This document shows, one piece after another, positions 15,617 through 23,799 of a stretch of 64,000 nucleotides of DNA. The notes under the pieces were generated by a model, which worked only from the letters and a program-made list of their open reading frames with translations, did not search any database and was not told the DNA's origin. The DNA is from Massilia phosphatilytica (GTDB lineage: Bacteria > Pseudomonadota > Gammaproteobacteria > Burkholderiales > Burkholderiaceae_D): assembly GCF_002968015.1 (NCBI RefSeq), contig NZ_PUIP01000006.1, forward strand, positions 248,001-312,000. The letters are read 5' to 3'. Within the stretch, counting starts at the first letter, position 1. Every line of letters begins with the position of its first letter. A program made the position numbers and the translations under genes.

Positions 15617-17815
15617 CTACATCAGGTCGCGTACGATACGAAAACCCACGATATCGTTCGACAACGCGGCCGAAAAGCCGTTGCGCAGCGCCGAGCGCAG
15701 GTAGCGCGGATTGTACAGCCACGAGCCGCCGCGCAGGATGCGGCGCGCCTGGTCGCCGCCCTCGTCCCACGCGCTGCCGTCGAGCGGCGCGCCGTCGTAG
15801 TTGTCGTGGACGACGTCCTGCATCCATTCCCACACGTTGCCGTGCATGTCGAACAGGCCCCAGGGGTTGGCGGGGAATGCGCCGACCGGGGTCGTGCCGC
15901 GCCGGTACTCGCCGCGCGGGCCACCGTTGTACGTGAAGTTGCCGTCGTAATTGGCCTGGTCCGTCGTGATCGTGTCGCCGAACGAGAACGCCGTCTTCGT
16001 CCCGGCGCGGCACGCGTACTCCCATTCCGCCTCGCTCGGCAGCCGGTAGGATTTGCCGGTCGCCTCGCTGAGCCAGCGCACGTAGCGGATGGCATCGAAC
16101 CAGTTCACGCCGACGACGGGATGGCGGTCCGTCTGCGTGAAGCCCGGCGCATCCCAGTCCGTTTCCCCACTCGGCCGCCAGCCGGTACTGGCCACGAACA
16201 CACGCCATTCGCCGACGGTCACGGGGTAGCGTCCCATCGCGATCGGCTTCTCGATGCCGACCCAGTGCTGCGGCAGCTCGCGCGCCAGCCAGGCCGCCTG
16301 CGAGCCGGCCTCCATCGCGATCTTCCGTTCGTGCTCGGGAGAGCCCATCTGGAACCGGCCCGTCGGCAGCAGCACCAGTTCCGGCCCTTTCGCATCGCCG
16401 CCGACGAAGCGGTCGCGCAGCACGCCTTCCGTGTCCGCGACGGGGCTGGCCGGCGTGGGCAGCAGCTGCGTCAGCACGGCCTGGGCCCGCGCCGCTTCCT
16501 CGAGCCGGGCGCGCTTCTGCTCGGCGATATACGCCGCGGCGGCCTTGGCCTGCGCCGCCTTGCGCTGCGCTTCCTCGCGCTCCAGCCGCGCTTTTTCCGC
16601 TTCCGCCGCGCGCCGCTCCAGCAACTGCTGGCGCAGCGCGTCCTTGCGCGCCGCGCGGGCCGCTTCGGCCGCCTGTTTCGCGGCCCGTTCCTGCTCGCGG
16701 CGCTGGCGGTCCAGTTGCGCTTTCGCGGCGGCTTCCGCCTGGGCCTGGGCCAGCTTGCGCGCGGCCAGTTCGCGTGCGGCCTGCTCTGCGCGCTCCTTGT
16801 CGACCGCTTCGGTGTGCGCGCGCTGCGCCTCGTCGAGCGCCGGTGCCGCGCGCAGGCGCGCCAGCAGGTCGCCGACGCTGGCGGGACGCCGGCCGGGATC
16901 CTGCGCGAAGCCGGCTTGCAGCACGGCCCACTGGGCATCGTTCAACGCGTCCGGCCGCGCGGGATCGGCGCCGGCCGGCAACGCGCCCGCCAGCATCTGG
17001 TACAGCATGACGGCGACGGCATACACGTCCAGCCCGCGCTCCGGCACGCCGCCGGCGCCGCTGCCGCCAGCTTCCGGCGCGCGATAACCCGCCGTTCCCG
17101 AGCTGGCCGGGGCTTCCAGCGCGACACCGCCGGCACGGGCGCGCGCCGCGATGCCGAAATCGAGCAGCTTGACGTCGCCGCCGCGCGCGAGGAACACGTT
17201 GGCGGGCTTGATGTCGCGGTGGACGAGATGGTGCCGCTCCCACGCGTAATCCAGCGCGGCGGCCACCGGTGCCAGCACCTCCAGCGCGGGCTCCAGGTCG
17301 AGCCGGCCGGCGCGCGCCAGCAGCGCGTCGAGGTCCTGGCCGTCGAGGCACTCCATGATGATGAAGTAACTGCCCGTCGCCGGGTCCTGCGCCCAGTCGT
17401 ACACGCGCACGATGTGCTGGTGCGCGAGCTGGCGCGCGCGTGCCGCTTCCTCGATCAGCAGCTTCGCGTGCAGCGAGTTTTCCGTGAGGCGCGGCGGCAG
17501 GATCTTCAGGGCGACCTGGGCGCTGTGGCCCAGTTCCGCATGCGTGGCGAGGTCGGTCGCCTGCCACACCTCGCCCATGCCGCCCTGCGCGATCAGGCGC
17601 TCCAGCCGGTAGCGCCGGTGCGCCGGCCCCACTTCCTGCGTGGCCATCAGGCCAATCTCGGTGCCCGCGCGCACCGGCACGTCCGCCGCGACGTCAGCGG
17701 GATAGGCCGCGTCCAGGATCGCGTTCTTGCGGTCGTCGAATTCCTGGCGGCTCAACAGGCCGTCTTCGTGCAGCGCACGCAGTTCGCGCAGCTTGTCGAT
17801 CGCCGTCTGCATCAT
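15617..17815 (-). CDS. Ser/Thr kinase fused to a coiled coil and an FGE-sulfatase domain
   Basis: The product is 732 aa. Residues ~1-45 form a short SHOCT-like helical motif (LRALHEDGLLSRQEFDDRK). The kinase domain (~68-330) has IAQGGMGEVWQA, VALKIL, VHRDIKPANVFL, LLDFGIAA and APEAG, so it is complete. Residues ~335-485 are a long Ala/Glu/Arg-rich coiled coil. The C-terminal domain (~505-732) is FGE-sulfatase-like: MGSPEHE, VVGVNWFDAIRYVRWL, RLPSEAEWEYACRAG, DMHGNVWEWMQD and ILRGGSW. In many such fusions the FGE-like domain is a ligand or scaffold module rather than an enzyme. The ATG at 17815 overlaps the preceding stop (ATGATG/TGA), so translation is coupled. Confidence 0.92.
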   Translation of the reverse strand: MMQTAIDKLRELRALHEDGLLSRQEFDDRKNAILDAAYPADVAADVPVRAGTEIGLMATQEVGPAHRRYRLERLIAQGGMGEVWQATDLATHAELGHSAQVALKILPPRLTENSLHAKLLIEEAARARQLAHQHIVRVYDWAQDPATGSYFIIMECLDGQDLDALLARAGRLDLEPALEVLAPVAAALDYAWERHHLVHRDIKPANVFLARGGDVKLLDFGIAARARAGGVALEAPASSGTAGYRAPEAGGSGAGGVPERGLDVYAVAVMLYQMLAGALPAGADPARPDALNDAQWAVLQAGFAQDPGRRPASVGDLLARLRAAPALDEAQRAHTEAVDKERAEQAARELAARKLAQAQAEAAAKAQLDRQRREQERAAKQAAEAARAARKDALRQQLLERRAAEAEKARLEREEAQRKAAQAKAAAAYIAEQKRARLEEAARAQAVLTQLLPTPASPVADTEGVLRDRFVGGDAKGPELVLLPTGRFQMGSPEHERKIAMEAGSQAAWLARELPQHWVGIEKPIAMGRYPVTVGEWRVFVASTGWRPSGETDWDAPGFTQTDRHPVVGVNWFDAIRYVRWLSEATGKSYRLPSEAEWEYACRAGTKTAFSFGDTITTDQANYDGNFTYNGGPRGEYRRGTTPVGAFPANPWGLFDMHGNVWEWMQDVVHDNYDGAPLDGSAWDEGGDQARRILRGGSWLYNPRYLRSALRNGFSAALSNDIVGFRIVRDLM

Positions 17816-19869
17816 CCCCGCGCCGGCAGCGGCGCGCCGCAGGTACCGCAGAACCGGTCGCCGGCCTGGGCGCCGGCGTGGCGGCAGCCCGCACCCGCGG
17901 CCAGCGCACTGCCCAGCTGCGCCTGCGTGGCCAGCGCCGTCTTGTTGACGTCGTTCTGCAGCGCGAGCAATTCCAGCTGGTGGCGCCGTTCGCGTTCCAG
18001 CTCGGCGTCGCGCCGCGCGCGCTCGCGCTCGACCTGTTCGTCGGCGCGCCGCGACGACGTCAGCGCCGCCAGCTGCTCGGCGCTCATGCCGGCCTGGGTG
18101 CGCGCCTTCAGCACGTCCGCCAGCAGCGCCGCGTTGGTCTCGGCGGCCAGCACCAGTTTCGTCGTGTCGTCCACGGCGCCCAGCGTCTCCATGCGGCGCA
18201 GCTCGTGCGCGCGCTCGGCGCCGAGCAGCTCGGCCTGCACCACGGCGCGGGCCTCCTCGCCGTCCAGCGCCACCCGCTGCAGCACGGCATCCGCTTCGAT
18301 CGTGCGCAGCAGTTTTTCGTGCTGGGCCAGCGCGTCGGCCTGCGTGCCGTCGCGGCGCAGCGCTTCCACGCGCTGGCGCACGGCTTCCACGTCGACCGAC
18401 TCCTCCCGCTCCGCCGCCCGCAGGCGTGCCCCGCCCTGGGCATCGTCCCACTCCAGCGCGCGCTCGGCACTGCGGCGGCGCGCGGCATGCGCCAGTTCCA
18501 GCAGCTTCAGGCGCCCCGCGTGCTCCTCGGCCTCGATCGCGCGCGCGCGCCGCGCCGCGTCTTCCTCGGCCGCGTGCAGGCGCGCCAGTTCCGCGCGCTG
18601 GCGGGCCGCATCCTCGATGCCGCGCGCCTGCTCGATCTTGTTGCGGATCTGCTGCTGCAGCAACTGGTGCGTGAAGCGCTGCGCGGCGACCGTGCGTGCC
18701 TGCGCCGCATCCTCGCGAGCCAGCGCGACCTCTTCGCGCATGCGCACCGCGGCCAGTTCGCGCAGGTGCGCCCATTCCGTTTCCTGGTCGGCGCGCGCGC
18801 CCCGTTTCTGCGCGAGTTCGTGTTCCAGTTCCGCGACGAGGTCCTGCGCGCCGCGCTCGATTGCCTGCTTGCGCGAGCGCGCCTCGACGATGCGGCCATA
18901 CAGCTCGATCTCGCGGGCGCGGATCGCGTGCGCGCGCTCGGCGTTCTCCAATGTCATCGCCGCGCGTTCGAGGCTCGCGTCCTGGCGCAGTTCCGCGCGC
19001 CGGTGCGCGAGGCGCGCCTGGCTTTCCTCGCGCGCGATGCGGCGCCATTCGTCGTCCGAATACAACTCGTCCAGCTGGCGCGCATGCTCGACCTTCACCC
19101 GCTGTTCGTCCACGGCGAGCCACAGGCTGCCGATGCGCGCGCGGTTGGCGTCGAAGCGGTCGTGGCGCAATGCCAGCGTCTCCACGCGGACGATGGCCAG
19201 GCCATAATCGGCCAGCAGCGTCGCGAGGCCGCCCTGCAAATGCTGGTCGAGTTCTGGCCGCAGTTCGCGCTGGCCCGCCATCTCGCGCAGCGAACGGGCG
19301 GCGACGAATTCGCCGGCCAGCTGGCGCACCGGCTGCAGCAGCAGTTCGCGCAGGTGGTCGGCCTTGACCGTGCCGGGCATCGTCATGAAATGGCGCGCGA
19401 ACGCGGGCACGCTCTCGATCCGCACGGACAGGCTCAGGCGCGCCGCGACGGCCAGGTGCTCGGCGCTGGCCAGGCCTTCCAGCTCGAAGTCGACCGGCAG
19501 CGCGCCGCTGCGCGTCACGAGGATCTCCGCATGCTGGTCGCGCAGCAAATGGTTCAAGCGTGTAAAGAAGCCTTCGATCTCGTACTCGCCCTGCGGGACT
19601 TCGGTCGCCTGGTCGCCCTGCAGGATGTAGGCACGCGCCGTGGCGGGCACGCGCAGCGTCTTGACGAACACGCCGGACAGCGCGCGCACGCCGAAGAACA
19701 CGGCCAGTTCGTCCGGCCCGGGCACCCAGCGGTTTTCGACCAGCACCGGCGCGTGGCGCGGCGTGCCGAGCATCAGGCCGCAGCCGGCGCAATAGCCGTC
19801 GGCCGCGCCGTTCCCCTTCGCGCAGCGCGGGCACTTCGCTCCACCCAAACCAAACATCCGCAACATCAT
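17812..19869 (-). CDS. SPFH-domain protein flanked by zinc ribbons, with long coiled coil
   Basis: The product is ~685 aa. An N-terminal zinc ribbon (CPRC then CAGC) leads into an SPFH/band-7-like region (~45-250) ending LLADYGLAIVRVETLAL. Residues ~260-620 form an Arg/Glu/Ala-rich coiled coil. The C-terminus has a second ribbon (GCRHAG then CGTCGAPL). The layout resembles YdjI-type SPFH proteins with zinc ribbons. SPFH proteins build oligomeric membrane scaffolds. The start at 19869 is preferred because GGAAGGAG lies 3-6 bases before the paired ATGs (19869/19866); an in-frame ATG at 19887 precedes that site. It is coupled to the downstream kinase by a 4-bp overlap. Confidence 0.78.
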   Translation of the reverse strand: MMLRMFGLGGAKCPRCAKGNGAADGYCAGCGLMLGTPRHAPVLVENRWVPGPDELAVFFGVRALSGVFVKTLRVPATARAYILQGDQATEVPQGEYEIEGFFTRLNHLLRDQHAEILVTRSGALPVDFELEGLASAEHLAVAARLSLSVRIESVPAFARHFMTMPGTVKADHLRELLLQPVRQLAGEFVAARSLREMAGQRELRPELDQHLQGGLATLLADYGLAIVRVETLALRHDRFDANRARIGSLWLAVDEQRVKVEHARQLDELYSDDEWRRIAREESQARLAHRRAELRQDASLERAAMTLENAERAHAIRAREIELYGRIVEARSRKQAIERGAQDLVAELEHELAQKRGARADQETEWAHLRELAAVRMREEVALAREDAAQARTVAAQRFTHQLLQQQIRNKIEQARGIEDAARQRAELARLHAAEEDAARRARAIEAEEHAGRLKLLELAHAARRRSAERALEWDDAQGGARLRAAEREESVDVEAVRQRVEALRRDGTQADALAQHEKLLRTIEADAVLQRVALDGEEARAVVQAELLGAERAHELRRMETLGAVDDTTKLVLAAETNAALLADVLKARTQAGMSAEQLAALTSSRRADEQVERERARRDAELERERRHQLELLALQNDVNKTALATQAQLGSALAAGAGCRHAGAQAGDRFCGTCGAPLPARG

Positions 19870-19901
19870 CGACTCCTTCCCGGACACGCCACAAGCCTAC
19901 C

Positions 19902-20897
19902 TCAAATGATCCCGATCCGCTCCACGCACGCCACGCTCGCGCCGCGCGCACGGACGTCGTCCGCAAAGCCGGCCGGCAGCGCATCGCGCCACGCATGCGG
20001 CAGCACGATCCGGTCGCCCGGACCGGCCTCGCGCAGGAGCAGCGCGCATTTCGGCGCGAGGCCGTCGACCGTGTCGACGCGGCCCGCATGCCACGCATCC
20101 GAACAACCCGTCGCCAGCAGCCGGGCGCGCGGGATGAATTCACGGCCGCGCGCAATGCGGTCGGCCAGCACGAGCGCCAGTTCGTACGACCGGCCCGCGA
20201 ACGCGGCGCCGCTGAAGCGGACCGTCGTGCGCCAGCGCCCGAGGCCCCGGCCGTCGAAGTGGCGGGCACCGGCCAGCGCCTGGCGCACGGCCAGCTGGCG
20301 CGCCGCGTCGGCGCCCGGCACGGCAATCGTCTGTTCCTCGTCCACGCGGTCGCCATCCAGCGGATGCACGCTCACCTCGACCCAGCCGAGGCCATCTCCG
20401 GCGCCACCGCTGTGCAGCGGGAACCACGCGCGGGCGCTCGACACGCGCGCACCGGGATCGGGATGGCCATCCAGCTGGCCCAGGTGCGACAGGCCGTCCG
20501 GGCCGCCCAGCAGCGCGTCCGGCGACGCATCCACAACGTCATGGCCGTCCACGCGGCCCAGTTGCCACGCGTCCGACCAGCCGTTGGCGACGACGTCCCC
20601 GCGTCCCTGCCACACGCCGCGCACGATCCGGTCGGCCAGCACGAAGGCCAGTTCGACGTCGCGTCCCGCGGGCGCCCGGTCGACGCCGAGCACGACCTGG
20701 TCGCGGCTGTCGATCTTGGCTTCCGTGTGGCGCGCGAGCCGGACGACCTGCTGCAGGCGGTCGGCGAGTTGCGCGTCGCCCGGCACCGTGCACTTGACGT
20801 CCGCGCGGCCCGCGCGCTCGCGCCGGGTGGCCGTCACGGTGAGCAGCGTGCCGTCGGGCAGGCGCGTACGGCACACTGCTTGAGCGGGTGAGCTCAT
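19902..20897 (-). CDS. Unrecognised protein with two tandem copies of a ~150-residue domain
   Basis: The product is 331 aa and soluble. I do not recognise a family. The two halves align by eye: each has a C-T/A-V-P-G-x-x-A opening, a helical stretch, then VELAFVLADRIVRG or YELALVLADRIARG, followed by GWSDAWQLGRVDG or GCSDAWHAGRVDT. This indicates an internal duplication. No catalytic triad or metal motif is apparent. The ATG at 20897 overlaps the stop of the upstream gene (ATGA), and the gap to the SPFH gene is about 30 bp, so it belongs to the minus-arm operon. A physical link to the SPFH scaffold is possible (inference). Confidence 0.75.
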   Translation of the reverse strand: MSSPAQAVCRTRLPDGTLLTVTATRRERAGRADVKCTVPGDAQLADRLQQVVRLARHTEAKIDSRDQVVLGVDRAPAGRDVELAFVLADRIVRGVWQGRGDVVANGWSDAWQLGRVDGHDVVDASPDALLGGPDGLSHLGQLDGHPDPGARVSSARAWFPLHSGGAGDGLGWVEVSVHPLDGDRVDEEQTIAVPGADAARQLAVRQALAGARHFDGRGLGRWRTTVRFSGAAFAGRSYELALVLADRIARGREFIPRARLLATGCSDAWHAGRVDTVDGLAPKCALLLREAGPGDRIVLPHAWRDALPAGFADDVRARGASVACVERIGII

Positions 20898-21916
20898 GCG
20901 GCCTCCGCGACGTGCTTCGCCGCGCGCCGGCCGGCGCAATCGGCTTCGAGGTTCGCGACGATGCGCTCGGCCTCGTCATACAGCGCCGCAAGACGCTCCC
21001 CTTGCGCGCCTTCCAGGCGGGCCAGCAGCGCCCACGCCTCGTCCAGCGCGACGGTCGCGCGGCGGCTGTGGCGCATGCGGCGCAGCTGTTCGTCCAGCGC
21101 GAGCGGCTGCCCGGGCGCGGCCAGCACGAGGGCCGGCATCGTCGTGAGCTCGACCGCCAGGCGATCCAGCCGCTGCAGCAATGCCTGCTGCTGGCGGAAC
21201 TGGTCCTGCCCGGACGGCAGCGCGCCCAGGCGCAGACCGCACATCAGGCAAGGCAGTTCCAGGAACAGCCGGCGCAGCGATTTCGCGTCAGCCACATCCG
21301 GCACGACCTTTTCCACCACGTGTGCGGGCGCTACGGGAACGGCACGCGCGGCCAGTTGCGCCGCATAGTCGACGTCATCCAGTTCGACCGGCACGCAATC
21401 GTCCACGGTCAGGCCGAAGCGCAGGTACAGCAACCGGTTCAGGCCCTGGCGGAAGGCGTTCCACTCGTCAATGTCGGCACACGGCGGCAGGTCCAGTGCG
21501 CCCTGCTCCAGCGCGCTGCGCACGGCGTTTTCCACCTGCGCACCCAGCGCGGCCAGGTCGACGCGGCCGTCCGCTTCGGCGGCCAGGTACAGGTCGAAGC
21601 GCTTGCCCGCGGCGGCCGGGTCCTGCGGGTCGATGGCGAACGTCGTGCGCAGGCCGATCTCGGGCGCCTGCGCGTACGGATTGACGTCGATCGTGTACGG
21701 CCCTGGATGGAATGCCCAGGCCAGTTCGCCGGGACGCAGCTCGACCTTTTTCCCCGCCGGGGTCGTGGCGCGGCGCGGACGCCCGTCCGCGTCGACGATG
21801 ACGACGGGGCAGCCCGGCGGCGCGCCGCAACCGGGCGGCAACGGCAGCGCGACGGCAGTGCGGCCGAGGGCGCAGGCGTCATGCACGGGCGCGGTGCGCT
21901 TGAAGAATGGGATCAT
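20894..21916 (-). CDS. Unrecognised protein, possibly a diverged SPFH-like domain
   Basis: The product is 340 aa and opens MIPFFKRTAPVHDAC. The stretch from ~80 to ~195 (a beta-rich part, then ENAVRSALEQG, a helical segment, and LNRLLYLRFGLTVDDCVPVEL) resembles the end of an SPFH/band-7 domain and is similar in layout to the neighbouring SPFH protein. The last ~120 residues are helical, with an isolated CLMC pair. No transmembrane helix is seen. Both ends overlap neighbours by 4 bp (ATGA at 21913-21916 and 20894-20897). The SPFH resemblance is inference; otherwise the function is unknown. Confidence 0.72.
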   Translation of the reverse strand: MIPFFKRTAPVHDACALGRTAVALPLPPGCGAPPGCPVVIVDADGRPRRATTPAGKKVELRPGELAWAFHPGPYTIDVNPYAQAPEIGLRTTFAIDPQDPAAAGKRFDLYLAAEADGRVDLAALGAQVENAVRSALEQGALDLPPCADIDEWNAFRQGLNRLLYLRFGLTVDDCVPVELDDVDYAAQLAARAVPVAPAHVVEKVVPDVADAKSLRRLFLELPCLMCGLRLGALPSGQDQFRQQQALLQRLDRLAVELTTMPALVLAAPGQPLALDEQLRRMRHSRRATVALDEAWALLARLEGAQGERLAALYDEAERIVANLEADCAGRRAAKHVAEAA

Positions 21917-22476
21917 GGTGTGTCCGCCTCCAGCGGTTCGACGGTGAAACGGGCGCCGTGCGCCTGCAAGTGGTCGGACGGCGCGGCGGCGAACGGCCAG
22001 GCGGCCTCGCACTCGCCGTCCGCATCCAGCTGGCCCGCCAGCATCACGCCGCCCCCGCCATCCACGACGCGCAGCGGCGCGCGGGCGACCAGCAGCGCTT
22101 CCGCGAACGGGGCCTGCGGGGCCAGTTGCAGGATCGCGCGCCAGCCCCCGCCGACCGCGACGAAATGCAAGGTCCACCAGCCGTCGTCCGTCACGATCGC
22201 GGCAGGCAGGCCGGTGCTCGCGGCCCGCAGCGCGCCGCGGCTGCCGCGCCAGGCGGTCGATGCTGCCGCGCGCCGCGCCAGCGCGAGATGGCGCAGCCGG
22301 CGCGCGGTCAGGGGCGACGCCCGCAGCGCCGCGCGCTCGCCGGACGTCAGCGGCCGGCTGCCGTCCAGCGCGGCGGCCAGCGTGGCATCGTCCAGCATCA
22401 AGCGGTCGCCGTCCTTGCGGCGGGCCAGCAGCAGGGCTTCCTGCAGCCGGCGGGCAGTCGTGTCGTTGCTATGCAT
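21913..22476 (-). CDS. Hypothetical protein of the minus-arm operon
   Basis: The product is 187 aa. The N-terminal ~75 residues are helical and Arg/Leu-rich (TARRLQEALLLARRKDGDR, then LRHLALARRAAAS). The C-terminal half is beta-rich (WWTLHFVAVGGGWRAILQLA). No family is recognised. The helical start next to a sigma-like neighbour is reminiscent of anti-sigma or regulatory partners, but there is no ZAS zinc motif and no transmembrane helix, so this is only a guess. The ATG at 22476 overlaps the upstream stop by 8 bp and its own stop overlaps the next ATG, so it is tightly coupled. Confidence 0.68.
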   Translation of the reverse strand: MHSNDTTARRLQEALLLARRKDGDRLMLDDATLAAALDGSRPLTSGERAALRASPLTARRLRHLALARRAAASTAWRGSRGALRAASTGLPAAIVTDDGWWTLHFVAVGGGWRAILQLAPQAPFAEALLVARAPLRVVDGGGGVMLAGQLDADGECEAAWPFAAAPSDHLQAHGARFTVEPLEADTP

Positions 22477-23701
22477 CGATTCCTCGCTTCATGTCCAAGG
22501 CGGCCTCCATCCGGGCGATCGCGGCGTCGCGCCGCTTGCGCAGCGTCGGCAGCGACACTTCCGCCAGCGCCGCCAGCTGCTGCATCGTCGGCAGCGCGCC
22601 GGTGGCCGGGTCGCGCCAGGCGTCCGGGTACGACTCGTCGTCCAGCCCCAGCAGCTTCGCGTACACCGCGAGCCGCACCGGCATCTCTTCCGCCGCCAGC
22701 AGGCCGTCCGACCCGGCCGCCGCCGCTTGCGCCACATAGCCGGGGGGCAGTGAAACGCTCAGCGCCAGCGTCTCGAGACGCGGATCGACCTCCTCCGGCG
22801 CCGGGTCGGGTTCAGGCGCCGCCGTATCGAGCACATCGTCGTCGGCCGCCAGGATGCGATCCGGCCCGGGCGTCGCCCCGCTCTCCGACTCCTGCAGCAC
22901 CCGCCAGTAATCCTCCACCCAGACCGACGCGTCGTCCAGGTCCTGCAGCCAGTCTTCGTCGCGGTTCGCCGACAGTTGTTCGTATTCGCCGATCTCGCGC
23001 AGCATGGCGGCGATCCGGTCCGGGCTCGTCTTCAGGCTGGCGAAACGCTTGGAGCGCGTGTGCAGCGGTCCGGGACCGTTGCCGAAGGCTTCCTGCGCCG
23101 CGCTCCAGCGCAAGATCCACTCGGCGCGGCAGTCGTGGATCGACCGCAGCTGGCGCACTTCGATGGGGTCGGCGCCGTCGGCGATCTCGCGGCCCAGGAT
23201 CGCGCCGACCTGGTCCCGGTGCGCGCGCCAGTTGCCGAACAGGCGCGCGACGTCGTGGTATGCGGTGTCCAGCATCCGGTACGCGTACATGCGGTTCGGG
23301 CTGCACGGACGGCCGCAGGCGGCCTGGTAGTTGTCGGCGTCGACGCGGTCGCGCAGGACGGCGTACATGTCGTTCACCTTCTTGCGCAGCAGCGCGTCGC
23401 TCGCCGGGTTGCCGACCGCCAGCGCGGCGCACAGCGCATCCCAGTCGGCCGGACGGGCGCGCAGCTCGACGACGAGCGTCACCGCCAGTTCATGCACGGT
23501 GTCGCCATAGCCGTTGCCGGCCGCCCGGGCGCGGGCGCTGTGGCGCTGGGCCAGCAGCTGGTCCGTCATGCGCTCGACGTAGCTGTCCAGGTCGGGATGT
23601 GCGGCATCGACACCGCGCAGCGCGGCGAGCGAGCACTGTCCCAGCAACTTGCGCACTTCTTCCCAGCCCGGCTCCTGGTACCGGGTTCCCGGCAAACGCA
23701 T
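22469..23701 (-). CDS. Protein with a C-terminal sigma-region-4-like helix-turn-helix
   Basis: The product is 410 aa. The N-terminal ~260 residues are mostly helical, with a CGRPCS pair near residue 140 and many Arg/Asp positions. An acidic Pro-rich linker (~275-320) follows. The last ~90 residues include LPTMQQLAALAEVSLPTLRKRRDAAIARM, written here in two overlapping parts: LPTMQQLAALAEVSL and SLPTLRKRRDAAIARM. These fit a sigma-70 region 4 or similar HTH that recognises DNA. No region 2 is evident, so it may not be a working sigma factor. AGAGGA precedes the ATG at 23701. A 98-bp gap to the PBP gene could hold a promoter. Confidence 0.6.
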   Translation of the reverse strand: MRLPGTRYQEPGWEEVRKLLGQCSLAALRGVDAAHPDLDSYVERMTDQLLAQRHSARARAAGNGYGDTVHELAVTLVVELRARPADWDALCAALAVGNPASDALLRKKVNDMYAVLRDRVDADNYQAACGRPCSPNRMYAYRMLDTAYHDVARLFGNWRAHRDQVGAILGREIADGADPIEVRQLRSIHDCRAEWILRWSAAQEAFGNGPGPLHTRSKRFASLKTSPDRIAAMLREIGEYEQLSANRDEDWLQDLDDASVWVEDYWRVLQESESGATPGPDRILAADDDVLDTAAPEPDPAPEEVDPRLETLALSVSLPPGYVAQAAAAGSDGLLAAEEMPVRLAVYAKLLGLDDESYPDAWRDPATGALPTMQQLAALAEVSLPTLRKRRDAAIARMEAALDMKRGIDA

Positions 23702-23799
23702 AAATCCTCTTCGATGGTTCGGCCCGCAATGACTGGACCGTAACAGATCATGCCATAGAAACACATCGAACAGGCGCGCAGATGAGTGGGAAATACCCC

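Noticed and set aside
15617..17815. Active formylglycine-generating enzyme
   Set aside because: The FGE-like domain lacks an evident catalytic Cys pair and no sulfatase gene is nearby; a scaffold or ligand role is more likely.
17878..20883. ~1000-codon open frame opposite the SPFH and kinase operon
   Set aside because: Low-complexity Arg/Gln/Ala translation with no motif; the minus strand genes are coupled and have recognisable domains.
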